Below, piece after piece: positions 19,366-27,794 of a stretch of DNA of 64,000 bases (positions are counted from its first letter, which is position 1; every line of letters begins with the position of its first letter). The notes beneath the pieces are model-generated. The model searched no databases. It saw nothing but the letters and a program-made list of their open reading frames with translations, and was not told where the DNA came from. Source of the stretch: Agrobacterium salinitolerans (GTDB taxonomy: Bacteria > Pseudomonadota > Alphaproteobacteria > Rhizobiales > Rhizobiaceae); the NCBI RefSeq assembly GCF_002008225.1, contig NZ_MRDH01000009.1, positions 25,695 to 89,694 on the forward strand, read 5' to 3'. Made by a program: the position numbers and the translations under genes.

Positions 19366-19698
19366 CTAGGAACCCGCCCCCATGAAGGTCAGCCGGGTAA
19401 GAGCCGTATAGCTGGATTCCGAGGCCATCAAGGCTGCAAAGACGAGCACGAGAACCGGCGGTAACAGGATTGCGTAGATCAGGACCAGCCGTTCCCAGGC
19501 CATGTGCATGAAAATCGCCATGATCAACCCCGCCTTCAGGATCATGAACAGGATGATGAGAGACCATCTCGGATAGCTCTGGATACCGAGATAATCGATC
19601 ATATAGGAGAAGGCGCTGAGAACGAAAAGCAGCCCCCAGACCACCATGTAAAGTCTTATCGGATGCTGCTGTCCCTGTTGTGACTGTTGCTGCGCCAT
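19366..19698 (-). CDS. Cytochrome c oxidase subunit IV-like small membrane protein
   Basis: A 110-residue protein with a polar Gln-rich N-terminus (MAQQQSQQGQQ) and three hydrophobic segments, matching the CtaF/CyoD-like subunit IV family (MVVWGLLFVLSAFSYM; IILFMILKAGLIMAIFMHM). The ATG at 19698 has AGGATGG upstream; the longer frame to 19770 overlaps the previous gene and is not used. It is the last gene of the oxidase operon, 14 bases after subunit III. Its 3' end nearly touches the convergent sox regulator (16 bases apart). Confidence 0.85.
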   Translation of the reverse strand: MAQQQSQQGQQHPIRLYMVVWGLLFVLSAFSYMIDYLGIQSYPRWSLIILFMILKAGLIMAIFMHMAWERLVLIYAILLPPVLVLVFAALMASESSYTALTRLTFMGAGS

Positions 19699-19712
19699 GA
19701 TGCCATCCTCAC

Positions 19713-20438
19713 TCACCACAGATAAAAGAATGCGAAGATAAAGACCCACACCAGATCCACGAAGTGCCAATAAAGCCCCGTTATCTCGACGATCTCGTAT
19801 TGCCCCTTGCGGCTGGTGAAGAACCCCCGCCTTTCCTCATCGAAATCTCCCCGCCACACCTTGCGCGCGACGATGAGAAGAAACAGGACGCCGATGGAAA
19901 CATGGGTGCCGTGAAAGCCCGTGATCATGAAGAAAACCGAACCGAACTGCGCTGCACCCCACGGGTTGCCCCAGGGACGAACGCCCTCTGCGATCAGCTT
20001 GCTCCATTCGAATGCCTGCATTCCCACGAATGTGGCGCCAAGCGCTGCCGTCGCCACCATCAGCGCGGCGGTTTTGCGACGGTCGCGGCGATATGCGAAG
20101 TTGACGGCCATGGCCATCGTGCCGCTGCTGCTGATAAGAACAAAGGTCATGATGGCAATCAGGATCAGCGGAATGTGCCTGCCGGCAATCGTGAGCGCGA
20201 AAACCTCGCTGGGATTGGGCCAGGCCGCGGTGGCCGACATGCGCGCCGCCATATAGGCCAGCAGGAAACAGCCGAAAATGAAGATATCGCTCAGAATGAA
20301 TATCCACATCATTGCCTTGCCCCAGGAGACGTTCTTGAACGCCCGCTGGTCCGATGACAGATCGGCGGCGACGCCGCGCAGTCCAGCCGGCCGCAGATGC
20401 GGATCACTTATCGGTCTTTCCTCCATGGATGCGGCCAT
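19713..20438 (-). CDS. coxP: Cytochrome c oxidase subunit III
   Basis: About 241 residues, with seven hydrophobic segments and the subunit III landmarks FFMITGFHGTHVSIGVLFLL and LYWHFVDLVWVFIFAFFYL. I chose the ATG at 20438 (GAGGAG eight bases upstream) over the GTG at 20447, which abuts the ribosome site. The operon also encodes a second subunit-III-like protein just upstream. Together with subunits I and II they resemble the coxMNOP alternative oxidase of Bradyrhizobium, from which the symbol is borrowed. Confidence 0.87.
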   Translation of the reverse strand: MAASMEERPISDPHLRPAGLRGVAADLSSDQRAFKNVSWGKAMMWIFILSDIFIFGCFLLAYMAARMSATAAWPNPSEVFALTIAGRHIPLILIAIMTFVLISSSGTMAMAVNFAYRRDRRKTAALMVATAALGATFVGMQAFEWSKLIAEGVRPWGNPWGAAQFGSVFFMITGFHGTHVSIGVLFLLIVARKVWRGDFDEERRGFFTSRKGQYEIVEITGLYWHFVDLVWVFIFAFFYLW

Positions 20439-20450
20439 GATCGACACTCC

Positions 20451-21155
20451 TCAGGTGACCAATTGACGGCAGAGATCGGCAAAACTATTCGCCCAGCCGG
20501 CGAAAAGCGCAAAAAGGATGAGCCAGACGACCAGCATGAAATGCCAGTAGATCGCGCACAGCTCCACACTCAGGCGCATTCTTGCCGACAAGGGCTCTCT
20601 CCGGGCACGGATTGCGGTGCGCCCAAGTACGAGGAGCCCGCCCAATATATGCAGGCCATGCAGGCCGGTAATCATGTAGAAGAAGCTGTTCGATGGGTTA
20701 TCCGCCAGAATATAGCCTGCGGAGATAAGTTGCCTCCACGCCAGGAATTGACCGGCCACAAAGAAAACAGCCGTCGCAAAGGCTGTCACAAGAGCCGCAT
20801 TCAGCCTGTCACGATGATCCGGACGGGTTTCGGTTTTCGCCCATTGCAGCGCCAGACTGCTGGCGGCGAGCGCCGCGGTGTTCACCCATAACAGTCCGGG
20901 GAGCGGAATGCCCCACCAGTCGGCGCCGCCCATGCGGCCGAGATAGGCGCTGATGAGCAAGGTGAACAATGCACCGACCACCGCCAGAAATATCCCAAGT
21001 CCGAGTTTCGCAATTGTCACCGACGATCCCTGCATCTCCGGCGCATCGCCTGCCAGACCAACTTCCAGCCAGGGCTTCGAGGCCAGCCGCTGCCGCGCCA
21101 TCCACCAGCCGATGATGCCGGCGATACCGGCCATGAAGACAAGGATGGCGCTCAT
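20451..21155 (-). CDS. coxO: Second cytochrome c oxidase subunit III-like protein
   Basis: A 234-residue membrane protein of the heme-copper oxidase subunit III family. The landmark pair FFYMITGLHGLHILGGLLVLG and IYWHFMLVVWLILFALF lies in its second half. It differs from the classical subunit III encoded next door, as in coxMNOP-type operons where CoxO and CoxP are two related subunits. Its ATG at 21155 overlaps the subunit I stop (ATGA), giving translational coupling. Confidence 0.84.
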   Translation of the reverse strand: MSAILVFMAGIAGIIGWWMARQRLASKPWLEVGLAGDAPEMQGSSVTIAKLGLGIFLAVVGALFTLLISAYLGRMGGADWWGIPLPGLLWVNTAALAASSLALQWAKTETRPDHRDRLNAALVTAFATAVFFVAGQFLAWRQLISAGYILADNPSNSFFYMITGLHGLHILGGLLVLGRTAIRARREPLSARMRLSVELCAIYWHFMLVVWLILFALFAGWANSFADLCRQLVT

Positions 21156-22930
21156 GACAAGGCCCTCTCGGACGACCCCGCCGAAGCCGGCTGGTTTTGC
21201 GGCAGGAAGTCCTCAGCCGCGCCGGGCACGCTGTAATCATACGGCCAGCGATAAACGACCGGCAGTTCCTTGCCCCAGTTGCCATGAACCGGCGGCGTCT
21301 GCGGCGTCTGCCATTCCAGTGTCGTGGCCCGCCACGGATTGCCGACGGCCTTTTTGCCCCACCGCAGGCTCCACTCGAGATTGAACAGGAACAGCAATTG
21401 CGCCGCACCGACGATGAGCGCGGCCACGGTGATGAATATGTTCAACGTGTGCGCCGAATCTGGAATGAAGGCGGTTTCGCCCAGCTCGTAATAGCGGCGC
21501 GGCACGCCCATCAGCCCGAGATAATGCATCGGGAAGAAGATGGCATAGGCACCAAGGAAGGTGATCCAGAAATGGACGTGCCCCATCGCCTCGTTCAGCA
21601 TCCGGCCCGTGACTTTCGGATACCAGTGGTGAATCGCACCGAAGATCACCATGATCGGCGCGACCCCCATCACCATATGGAAATGGGCGACCACGAACAT
21701 CGTATCCGAAAGCGGCACATCGACGACGACATTGCCAAGGAATAGGCCGGTCAATCCGCCATTGATGAAGGTGACGATGAAGGCGAGCGCAAATAGCATC
21801 GGCAGGGTGAGATGAATATCGCCGCGCCAGAGCGTCAGCACCCAATTATAGACCTTGATCGCCGTCGGCACCGCGATGATCAGCGTCGTGGTTGCAAAAA
21901 AGAACCCGAAATTCGGGTTCATGCCGCTGACATACATGTGATGCGCCCAGACGACGAAGCTCAGCGCCGCGATGATGACGATCGCCCAAACCATCATGCG
22001 GTAGCCGAAGATATTCTTGCGCGCATGGGTGCTGATCAGATCCGAGACGATGCCGAAGGCGGGAAGTGCGACGATATAGACTTCCGGATGGCCGAAGAAC
22101 CAGAACAGGTGCTGGAACAGGATGGGACTGCCGCCCTCCTGCTTCAATTGTTCGCCCATCTCCACGATGGCCGGCATGAAGAAGCTCGTGCCGAGCAGCC
22201 GGTCGAACAGCATCATGACGGCGGCGACGAAGAGCGCCGGGAAAGCGAGCAGCGCCATGGCGGTCGCCGTGAATATGCCCCATATCGTCAATGGCATGCG
22301 CATCAGCGTCATGCCCCGCGTGCGTCCCTGCAACACGGTGACGACGTAATTCAGCCCGCCCAAAGTAAAGCCGATGATGAACAGGATCAGCGATGACAGC
22401 ATCAGGATGATGCCCCAGTCGCGCCCGCCCGGCGTTCCAGAAAGAAGCGCCTGCGGCGGATAGAGCGTCCAGCCGGCGCCCGTCGGCCCGCCGGGTGCGA
22501 AGAAACCGGCCACCAGCACAAGGACGGCGGAGAGGTAGAGCCAGTAGCTCAGCATATTGGCATAGGGAAACACCATGTCGCGCGCGCCGAGCATCAGCGG
22601 GATCAGATAGTTGCCGAAACCGCCAAGAAACAGCGCGGTGAGCAGGTAAATCACCATGATCATGCCATGCATGGTGATGAACTGATAATAATGTTCCGCG
22701 TCGATGAAGGAGAAATAGCCGGGAAAACCGAGCTGCAGGCGCATCAGCCAGGAAAGCACCAGCGCCAGCATGCCGATTGCGATGGCTGTCAGGAAATATT
22801 GAATGGCGATGATCTTGGCGTCCTGGCTGAAAACATATTTCGTCCACCAGCTTTTCGGGTGATAAAGCTCGACGTCCTCGACTTCAGCGGGCTGAATGAC
22901 CTGCCCGGCGCCGGATCCAATCTCGACCAT
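21152..22930 (-). CDS. coxN: Cytochrome c oxidase subunit I (A1-type heme-copper oxidase)
   Basis: A 592-residue catalytic subunit with 12 or more membrane segments. Visible metal and cofactor ligands are HGMIMV, WFFGHPEVYIVALPAFG (CuB His with cross-linked Tyr and the D-channel Glu), WAHHMYVSGM (two CuB His) and HFHMVMG (heme His residues). The Glu in GHPEVY together with the K-channel Lys in TAIKVYNW places it in the A1 subgroup. It reduces oxygen with electrons from cytochrome c through subunit II and pumps protons. GGGAGGATGG precedes the ATG at 22930. Confidence 0.95.
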   Translation of the reverse strand: MVEIGSGAGQVIQPAEVEDVELYHPKSWWTKYVFSQDAKIIAIQYFLTAIAIGMLALVLSWLMRLQLGFPGYFSFIDAEHYYQFITMHGMIMVIYLLTALFLGGFGNYLIPLMLGARDMVFPYANMLSYWLYLSAVLVLVAGFFAPGGPTGAGWTLYPPQALLSGTPGGRDWGIILMLSSLILFIIGFTLGGLNYVVTVLQGRTRGMTLMRMPLTIWGIFTATAMALLAFPALFVAAVMMLFDRLLGTSFFMPAIVEMGEQLKQEGGSPILFQHLFWFFGHPEVYIVALPAFGIVSDLISTHARKNIFGYRMMVWAIVIIAALSFVVWAHHMYVSGMNPNFGFFFATTTLIIAVPTAIKVYNWVLTLWRGDIHLTLPMLFALAFIVTFINGGLTGLFLGNVVVDVPLSDTMFVVAHFHMVMGVAPIMVIFGAIHHWYPKVTGRMLNEAMGHVHFWITFLGAYAIFFPMHYLGLMGVPRRYYELGETAFIPDSAHTLNIFITVAALIVGAAQLLFLFNLEWSLRWGKKAVGNPWRATTLEWQTPQTPPVHGNWGKELPVVYRWPYDYSVPGAAEDFLPQNQPASAGSSERALS

Positions 22931-22985
22931 GTTCCATCCTCCCTGTTCCCCCGATGCGGTCTTCCCCTCTCAATATGCACGACGC

Positions 22986-23801
22986 TCATCTGGCCGCCGA
23001 CGTTTCCGCCGAGGCCAGCAATTTCGAGAAAGTCGGCTGCTGCTGCAGCCAGGCTTGATAATCGGTGTCGGTATCAACGACGACGGTGCCGCGCATCTGC
23101 GGATGGCCCACACCGCACAGTTCCGCGCAGAGAACCTCGAATGTCCCCGTCCGGGTCGGCGTGAACCAGTAATAGGTGACCGAACCGGGGATCATGTCCA
23201 TCTTTGCCCGGAACTCCGGCACGTAAAAATCATGCACGACATCGACCGCGCGCAGCAGCATTTTCACCGGCCTGCCGGCGGGCAGATGCAACTCGCCGCC
23301 TTCAACGATGACATCGTCCATTCCGGCGGGGTCGTTCCTGTTCAGGCCGAGCGGATTGTTGGGTCCAATAGCGCGCGTATCCGCCCGCCCGAGCCGTCCG
23401 TCCGCTCCCGGCAGCCGGAAACTCCATTGCCATTGCTGACCGACGACCTCCACCTCGCTCGCACCGTCAGGGACGGTTACGAACTGGTTCCATACGAAGA
23501 GGCCCGGCAAAAGCATCGCCGCCACCCCAACCCCGGTCCCGCCCGCCAGCCACCATTCCAGGCGCTTGTTTTCAGGCTCATATGCCGCCCGGTTTCCGGC
23601 GCGGTGCCTGAAGCGGAACACGCAATAGGCGACGAACAGCACGATGGCGGAGAAAACGAAGCCGGTGATCCAGAAAGTGATGATGATCGTATTGTCGATA
23701 TAGCTCCAGTTCGACGCTATCGGCGTCCACCACCACGGGCTCAGCAGGTGGAACACGATCGATCCCACTACCAGCAGAACGAGAACCACAACGACAGCCA
23801 T
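22986..23801 (-). CDS. coxM: Cytochrome c oxidase subunit II
   Basis: About 271 residues. Two N-terminal membrane segments are followed by the periplasmic cupredoxin domain with the CuA centre CAELCGVGHPQM (Cys225, Cys229, His233, Met236) and the earlier His in VVHDFYVPEF. There is no C-terminal cytochrome c domain. The frame extends to 23849, but GGGAGGAG lies directly before the ATG at 23801, which is taken as the start. It is the first gene of the oxidase operon and accepts electrons from cytochrome c. Confidence 0.93.
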   Translation of the reverse strand: MAVVVVLVLLVVGSIVFHLLSPWWWTPIASNWSYIDNTIIITFWITGFVFSAIVLFVAYCVFRFRHRAGNRAAYEPENKRLEWWLAGGTGVGVAAMLLPGLFVWNQFVTVPDGASEVEVVGQQWQWSFRLPGADGRLGRADTRAIGPNNPLGLNRNDPAGMDDVIVEGGELHLPAGRPVKMLLRAVDVVHDFYVPEFRAKMDMIPGSVTYYWFTPTRTGTFEVLCAELCGVGHPQMRGTVVVDTDTDYQAWLQQQPTFSKLLASAETSAAR

Positions 23802-23860
23802 CGTCTCCTCCCGTGACCCGGCCACGACTGCTTCCAAAACCCATCGCAAAATATATTAGC

Positions 23861-23889
23861 ATTATCTCATAAATGAGTCGGGCGAGCAA
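23861..23889 (-). promoter_or_regulatory. Candidate sigma-70-type promoter of the cytochrome c oxidase operon
   Basis: On the minus strand, TTGCTC (plus 23884-23889) and GATAAT (plus 23861-23866) are separated by exactly 17 bases, about 60 bases upstream of the subunit II start. The -10 matches five of six consensus bases; the -35 matches three. Confidence 0.4.
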
Positions 23890-24079
23890 TTATGGTAGCG
23901 GCTCCTTCCTGTGCGCCTGCATCAATCGGGAAGGCAATCGCGAAAAGCAGACGGATCGGAAGAAAACGATACCACATGGCGTCCCCGCACTCTGCGTGGC
24001 CATTCCAACCGCCGCGGCTCCCCTCAGCGGGGCCGCAACGGCAGGAAGGATGATCTACGGATATATTTCCTCTATCAAT

Positions 24080-24895
24080 TCAAGGCGTACGGCTCGGATA
24101 ATCGGACACGATCAGTTTCCGATAGAGGTGCCAGGTCGAGTGGCCGAGGATGGGCATGACGACCGCGAGGCCGATAAAAACCGGGATCGTGCCGACAACG
24201 AGCAAGGCCGCGACGATCAATCCCCAAAGCGCCACGGGAACCGGGTTGGCAAGCGTGGCGCGGATGCTCGCATCCACCGCCGCGACTGCGCCGACATCCC
24301 GGTCGAGCAGCAGCGGGAACGCCACCACCGTTGTCGCCAGCACGACGACCGCGAAAACGAAACCCGCGAGATTGCCCCAGATGATGAGGGAGAGACCTTG
24401 CGAGGTCGTCAATACGTCCGACAGAAAGGTAGAGAGCGAAACCGGACCGGTCGCATCGAAAGTCGCAGTGTAGATGCTCTGCGCAACAATCAGCCAGACG
24501 ACGAAAAGCACCAACAGCATGACGGCGACCGCGATGATAGACGGCAGGGCCGGAGAGTGACGAACCTCCAGTGCATGCCGCCAGGAGCTATCCAGCCCCT
24601 TTTCGCGCCGCCGACTGATTTCATAAAGCCCGATGGCCGCGATCGGACCAATCAGTGCAAAACCCGACATCAGCGGATAAATAACCGGCAGCAAATTGGC
24701 GCCGGAACTCCACATTACCAGAAAAACACCGGCGATCGGATACATAAGACAGAGAAAAACATAGTGGGACGGCTTTTCTTTAAAGTCCTCAAGTCCCAGC
24801 TTCAACGCATCCACGATATCCGGGATGCCAATCTTGCGGACTTCCGGGCGGGCAAATTCACCACTCGCACCGGACATGACATGGAATGCCGTCAT
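24080..24895 (-). CDS. DUF2189-family integral membrane protein
   Basis: A 271-residue protein with about six hydrophobic segments and the family features of DUF2189: an N-terminal soluble stretch (IGIPDIVDALKLGLEDFKEKP), FALIGPIAAIGLYEISRRRE, and a C-terminal GHSTWHLYRKLI. Members are often encoded near respiratory oxidase genes, and here it lies 278 bases upstream of, and co-directional with, the coxMNOP-like operon. The function is unknown; a role in oxidase assembly or the membrane environment is inference. The ATG at 24895 has GGAGAAG upstream. A possible FNR/FixK box lies about 90-100 bases upstream. Confidence 0.82.
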   Translation of the reverse strand: MTAFHVMSGASGEFARPEVRKIGIPDIVDALKLGLEDFKEKPSHYVFLCLMYPIAGVFLVMWSSGANLLPVIYPLMSGFALIGPIAAIGLYEISRRREKGLDSSWRHALEVRHSPALPSIIAVAVMLLVLFVVWLIVAQSIYTATFDATGPVSLSTFLSDVLTTSQGLSLIIWGNLAGFVFAVVVLATTVVAFPLLLDRDVGAVAAVDASIRATLANPVPVALWGLIVAALLVVGTIPVFIGLAVVMPILGHSTWHLYRKLIVSDYPSRTP

Positions 24896-24983
24896 AGCAC
24901 TTCTCCTCCTGCGCCATGATCCGGCTGGCGGTACAGGAACGCTCGGTGACTTCTATCGAGGCGTAAAACCGCAACCGGCTGTT

Positions 24984-24997
24984 TTGTAATTTATCAA
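24984..24997 (-). promoter_or_regulatory. Possible FNR/FixK-type (anaerobox) site
   Basis: Minus-strand TTGAT-AAAT-TACAA compares with the anaerobox TTGAT-N4-ATCAA: the left arm is perfect and the right arm matches three of five. It lies 89-102 bases upstream of the DUF2189 start. The degenerate arm makes this tentative. Confidence 0.35.
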
Positions 24998-25065
24998 ATT
25001 CTGGCGCCTTTGTCGCCTGTTGTTTAAATTGGAGACATCAGATGCCCGCCGTCGGCACAACTGGA

Positions 25066-26028
25066 CTACCCTTGAGCCAGGTTGAGGCAAATGACGGTCC
25101 TGTCATCACTGAACTCCGCCGTTGTCGAACCTTTGACGGACGGATACTCGCCCAGCTTGTGAAAATCCGCCGCCTCGACACGCGCGAATTCCGCTTCCCA
25201 GGCCGCCACATCCGTCCCCGCCGGCAAGGACAAATAGCCGTCGGAGAATATTTCAACGCTCGAGAGCCCGTCTTTGGCAATGCGGAGGTCAACCGTCCCC
25301 TCCTGCATGACCGTTCCGCCATTCACCGAGGCGTAACCCAGCACATGCCCATGCCGGTTTGCGAATTGCGGCTGGACACGGATGCCGCCCATCAGGAATT
25401 CCTCGACCGTTTCAACGTCGTTCTCAAGACCGCTCATCCCGGCTGCGGCAGTGACGGCATTTTCCGCATCCCGCGCCGTCATGATACCGTTTGCGACCGC
25501 CGAACGCAGGCCGGAGAAGATCGTCGCGCGCGTTCTTGCTTCGGCCGCATCACCGTCACCGATGACGGCGAGAAGCTGTTTGAATACGAATATACGCGCC
25601 GAAGTACTTACCGTATCGATCAGCTTCGTGTGCTGAAACAGACGGGTGCCGTTGATCCTTACGCCGGAATCGCCGGCAAGCAGCAGGCGGAAGCTGTCGC
25701 CCATATCCGCCACGATCGCCAGGGTGGTCGATGGCGGATGGCCGGCATTGATGCGCTGCGCCTCCTTTTTCAGGATATCGCTGATATTCTGAAAAAGCGC
25801 GGGCGCGGCAAGCGTTTCCAGCCTGCCGTCAAGGCTCATCTCAGCCACGGCATTGGCGGCGGCGAGAGCCGCAATGCGGCCGGAAGTCAGCCCGCCGTAA
25901 TTTGCTCCGGTCGGGTCGGTCGCGCCGTCGAAAACGGCCAGAACCCGTCCGGGAATGAGAAGCGCCACATCGTCCCCCGGCTTTGCGGCGTTCTTGTATT
26001 TCGATTGCGAAAAGCTCGCGATATTCAT
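25066..26028 (-). CDS. PP2C-like protein phosphatase domain protein
   Basis: About 320 residues with the motif order of the PP2C (PPM) metal-dependent phosphatase fold: VLAVFDGATD near residue 30, SGRIAA, a central LLAGDSGVRING, IFSDGYL and the C-terminal FSDDRTVICL. The aspartates in these motifs would bind the two metal ions. The frame extends to 26163, but MNIASFSQSKYK at 26028 (GGA-rich site upstream) is a more natural start. It lies 80 bases after an Fbp/Afu-type ABC permease on the same strand, so it is probably part of that operon. It could dephosphorylate an imported phospho-compound or a regulatory protein; neither is shown by the sequence. Confidence 0.7.
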   Translation of the reverse strand: MNIASFSQSKYKNAAKPGDDVALLIPGRVLAVFDGATDPTGANYGGLTSGRIAALAAANAVAEMSLDGRLETLAAPALFQNISDILKKEAQRINAGHPPSTTLAIVADMGDSFRLLLAGDSGVRINGTRLFQHTKLIDTVSTSARIFVFKQLLAVIGDGDAAEARTRATIFSGLRSAVANGIMTARDAENAVTAAAGMSGLENDVETVEEFLMGGIRVQPQFANRHGHVLGYASVNGGTVMQEGTVDLRIAKDGLSSVEIFSDGYLSLPAGTDVAAWEAEFARVEAADFHKLGEYPSVKGSTTAEFSDDRTVICLNLAQG

Positions 26029-26108
26029 CTTTCCGGTGTCCTTGCAGAGGGAGGCTGGCGGCGACACATGGTCGCCGCTGCTGCAGTTTTGAATGATGTT
26101 TGATGGCT

Positions 26109-27794
26109 TCAGACGAAAGAGGCTTCCTTGTCCTCCGAAAGCCGGAAGACGACGAAGACGCAAAGTCCGGTGCTGACGAGAAGCAAGGTGGAAAGAGCCG
26201 CGGCCGTGCCGAACTCGCCGTCAATCACCTGAATATAGATCAGCACGGGCATCGTAATCGTCCGCGCCGTGTAGAGGATCAGCGTCGAGGACAATTCGTT
26301 GATGGCAGTGATGAAGCTCATCAAGGAACCGATGATGAGACCTGGCAACATCAGCGGCACCGTCACCGATATGAACGTCTTTGCCGGAGAAGCGCCGAGA
26401 TTGACCGCAGCCTCCTCGATGGAGGGTTTGATCTGCCGCAGGATCGAGGTCGTGGAGCGGACGCCGTAAGGCAGGCGGCGGATAAACACCAACAGGATGA
26501 TGATGAGCGCCGTGCCAGTGATGTCGAAAGGCGGATAACGGAACGTCGTGACGTAGCCGATTGCCATGACGACGCCAGGTATCAGATAGGGTACCATCAG
26601 CAGAAGATCGAGCGAACCCGATACTGCATTGTCCCGCCTGACCACGATGAATGAGAGCAGGCCGGAAACGATGGCGATCAACACCACGGCTGCAATCGCA
26701 AAGGTGAAGCTGTTGGCAATCGCCTGCGGTGAATCGCGAAGAATGCGGGCATAGCTGTCCAACCCGAAACCGCCTGTGAAGACAGGGCCGTTCGTCGCAA
26801 GGAACGATGTGTAGATGACCGTAAGGGACGGTAGCATGGCGACAAAGACGACCAGATAGCAGAAGCCATGCACGATGAACGATTTCAACGGGCGCATGGG
26901 CTGTTTAACCGGCCGGTTCGTCAGAGAACTGGCGTAACGGCGTTTGGCGAGAATGTGCCGCTGCAACAGAAGTGCGGCCATGGAAATAGCGATCATCACC
27001 ATGGAAATCGTGACTGCCATGGTCGGCGTGCCCGCCATTTCGGAGGTATATTGCGCATAGGCTATGGTCGAGAGCGTCCTGATGCCCTTGCCGAGGATTG
27101 CCGGCGTTCCGAAGTCTGCGATGGACAAGACGAAGCAGATGATCGCGCCGGTGCTGACTGCCGGAAAGACCAGCGGCAAGGTGATCTTGCGGAACCGTTG
27201 GAACGCCGTGCAACCGAGGTTTTCCGCCGCATCCTCATAAGATTTGTTGATGGTGTTCAGCGCATTTTCCGTCATCAGGAAAATATAGGGAAAAAACTTC
27301 AGGCTGAAGACCATCACGATGCCGGGTATCCCGTAAATGGTCGGCAAGGAAATACCGGCGAAAGACAGGAGATTGGTGACTGCGCCGTTGGCGCCGAACA
27401 GCATGATCCAGGCATAGGCGCCGATGAAGGGCGGTGCACATAGAACCAGCACCGCGAAGGTGGCAATGAATGTACGGCCCTTAATGCGGTAACGCGAGGT
27501 GCAGAAGGCAAGCGGAATACCGAGCAGGCAGGCCCCCAACATGCCGAGCACGCCGATGACCAACGTATTCCACAATGCCACGGTATAAAAACGCCGCGTC
27601 AGCACCTGCACATAGTTGCCGAAACCGAAAGCACCCGTCTTGGCGTCGAAGAAACTGATGAAGAATACGCTAAAGATCGGCAGGACCAGGAAGACAGCCA
27701 AAAGGATAACGGCAAGCACCGTCACGCTTGTCCAGAAACCCGGCAGCCGCAAACGAAAACCTCCGGGCATTGAAGTCGCGGTCATATCCGTCAT
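26109..27794 (-). CDS. Two-domain ABC permease (FbpB/AfuB/ThiP-like)
   Basis: A 561-residue inner-membrane protein with two fused BPD_transp_1 domains, each of about six membrane segments and each carrying an EAA-type loop (YEDAAENLGCTAFQRFRKITLPLVFP and IEEAAVNLGASPAKTFISVTVPLMLPG, shortened here). This architecture is used by ferric iron, hexose-phosphate, phosphonate and thiamine importers. The ATPase stop and this ATG overlap (ATGA at 27791-27794). It pairs with the ATPase and binding protein upstream. Substrate is discussed under the binding protein. Confidence 0.88.
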   Translation of the reverse strand: MTDMTATSMPGGFRLRLPGFWTSVTVLAVILLAVFLVLPIFSVFFISFFDAKTGAFGFGNYVQVLTRRFYTVALWNTLVIGVLGMLGACLLGIPLAFCTSRYRIKGRTFIATFAVLVLCAPPFIGAYAWIMLFGANGAVTNLLSFAGISLPTIYGIPGIVMVFSLKFFPYIFLMTENALNTINKSYEDAAENLGCTAFQRFRKITLPLVFPAVSTGAIICFVLSIADFGTPAILGKGIRTLSTIAYAQYTSEMAGTPTMAVTISMVMIAISMAALLLQRHILAKRRYASSLTNRPVKQPMRPLKSFIVHGFCYLVVFVAMLPSLTVIYTSFLATNGPVFTGGFGLDSYARILRDSPQAIANSFTFAIAAVVLIAIVSGLLSFIVVRRDNAVSGSLDLLLMVPYLIPGVVMAIGYVTTFRYPPFDITGTALIIILLVFIRRLPYGVRSTTSILRQIKPSIEEAAVNLGASPAKTFISVTVPLMLPGLIIGSLMSFITAINELSSTLILYTARTITMPVLIYIQVIDGEFGTAAALSTLLLVSTGLCVFVVFRLSEDKEASFV

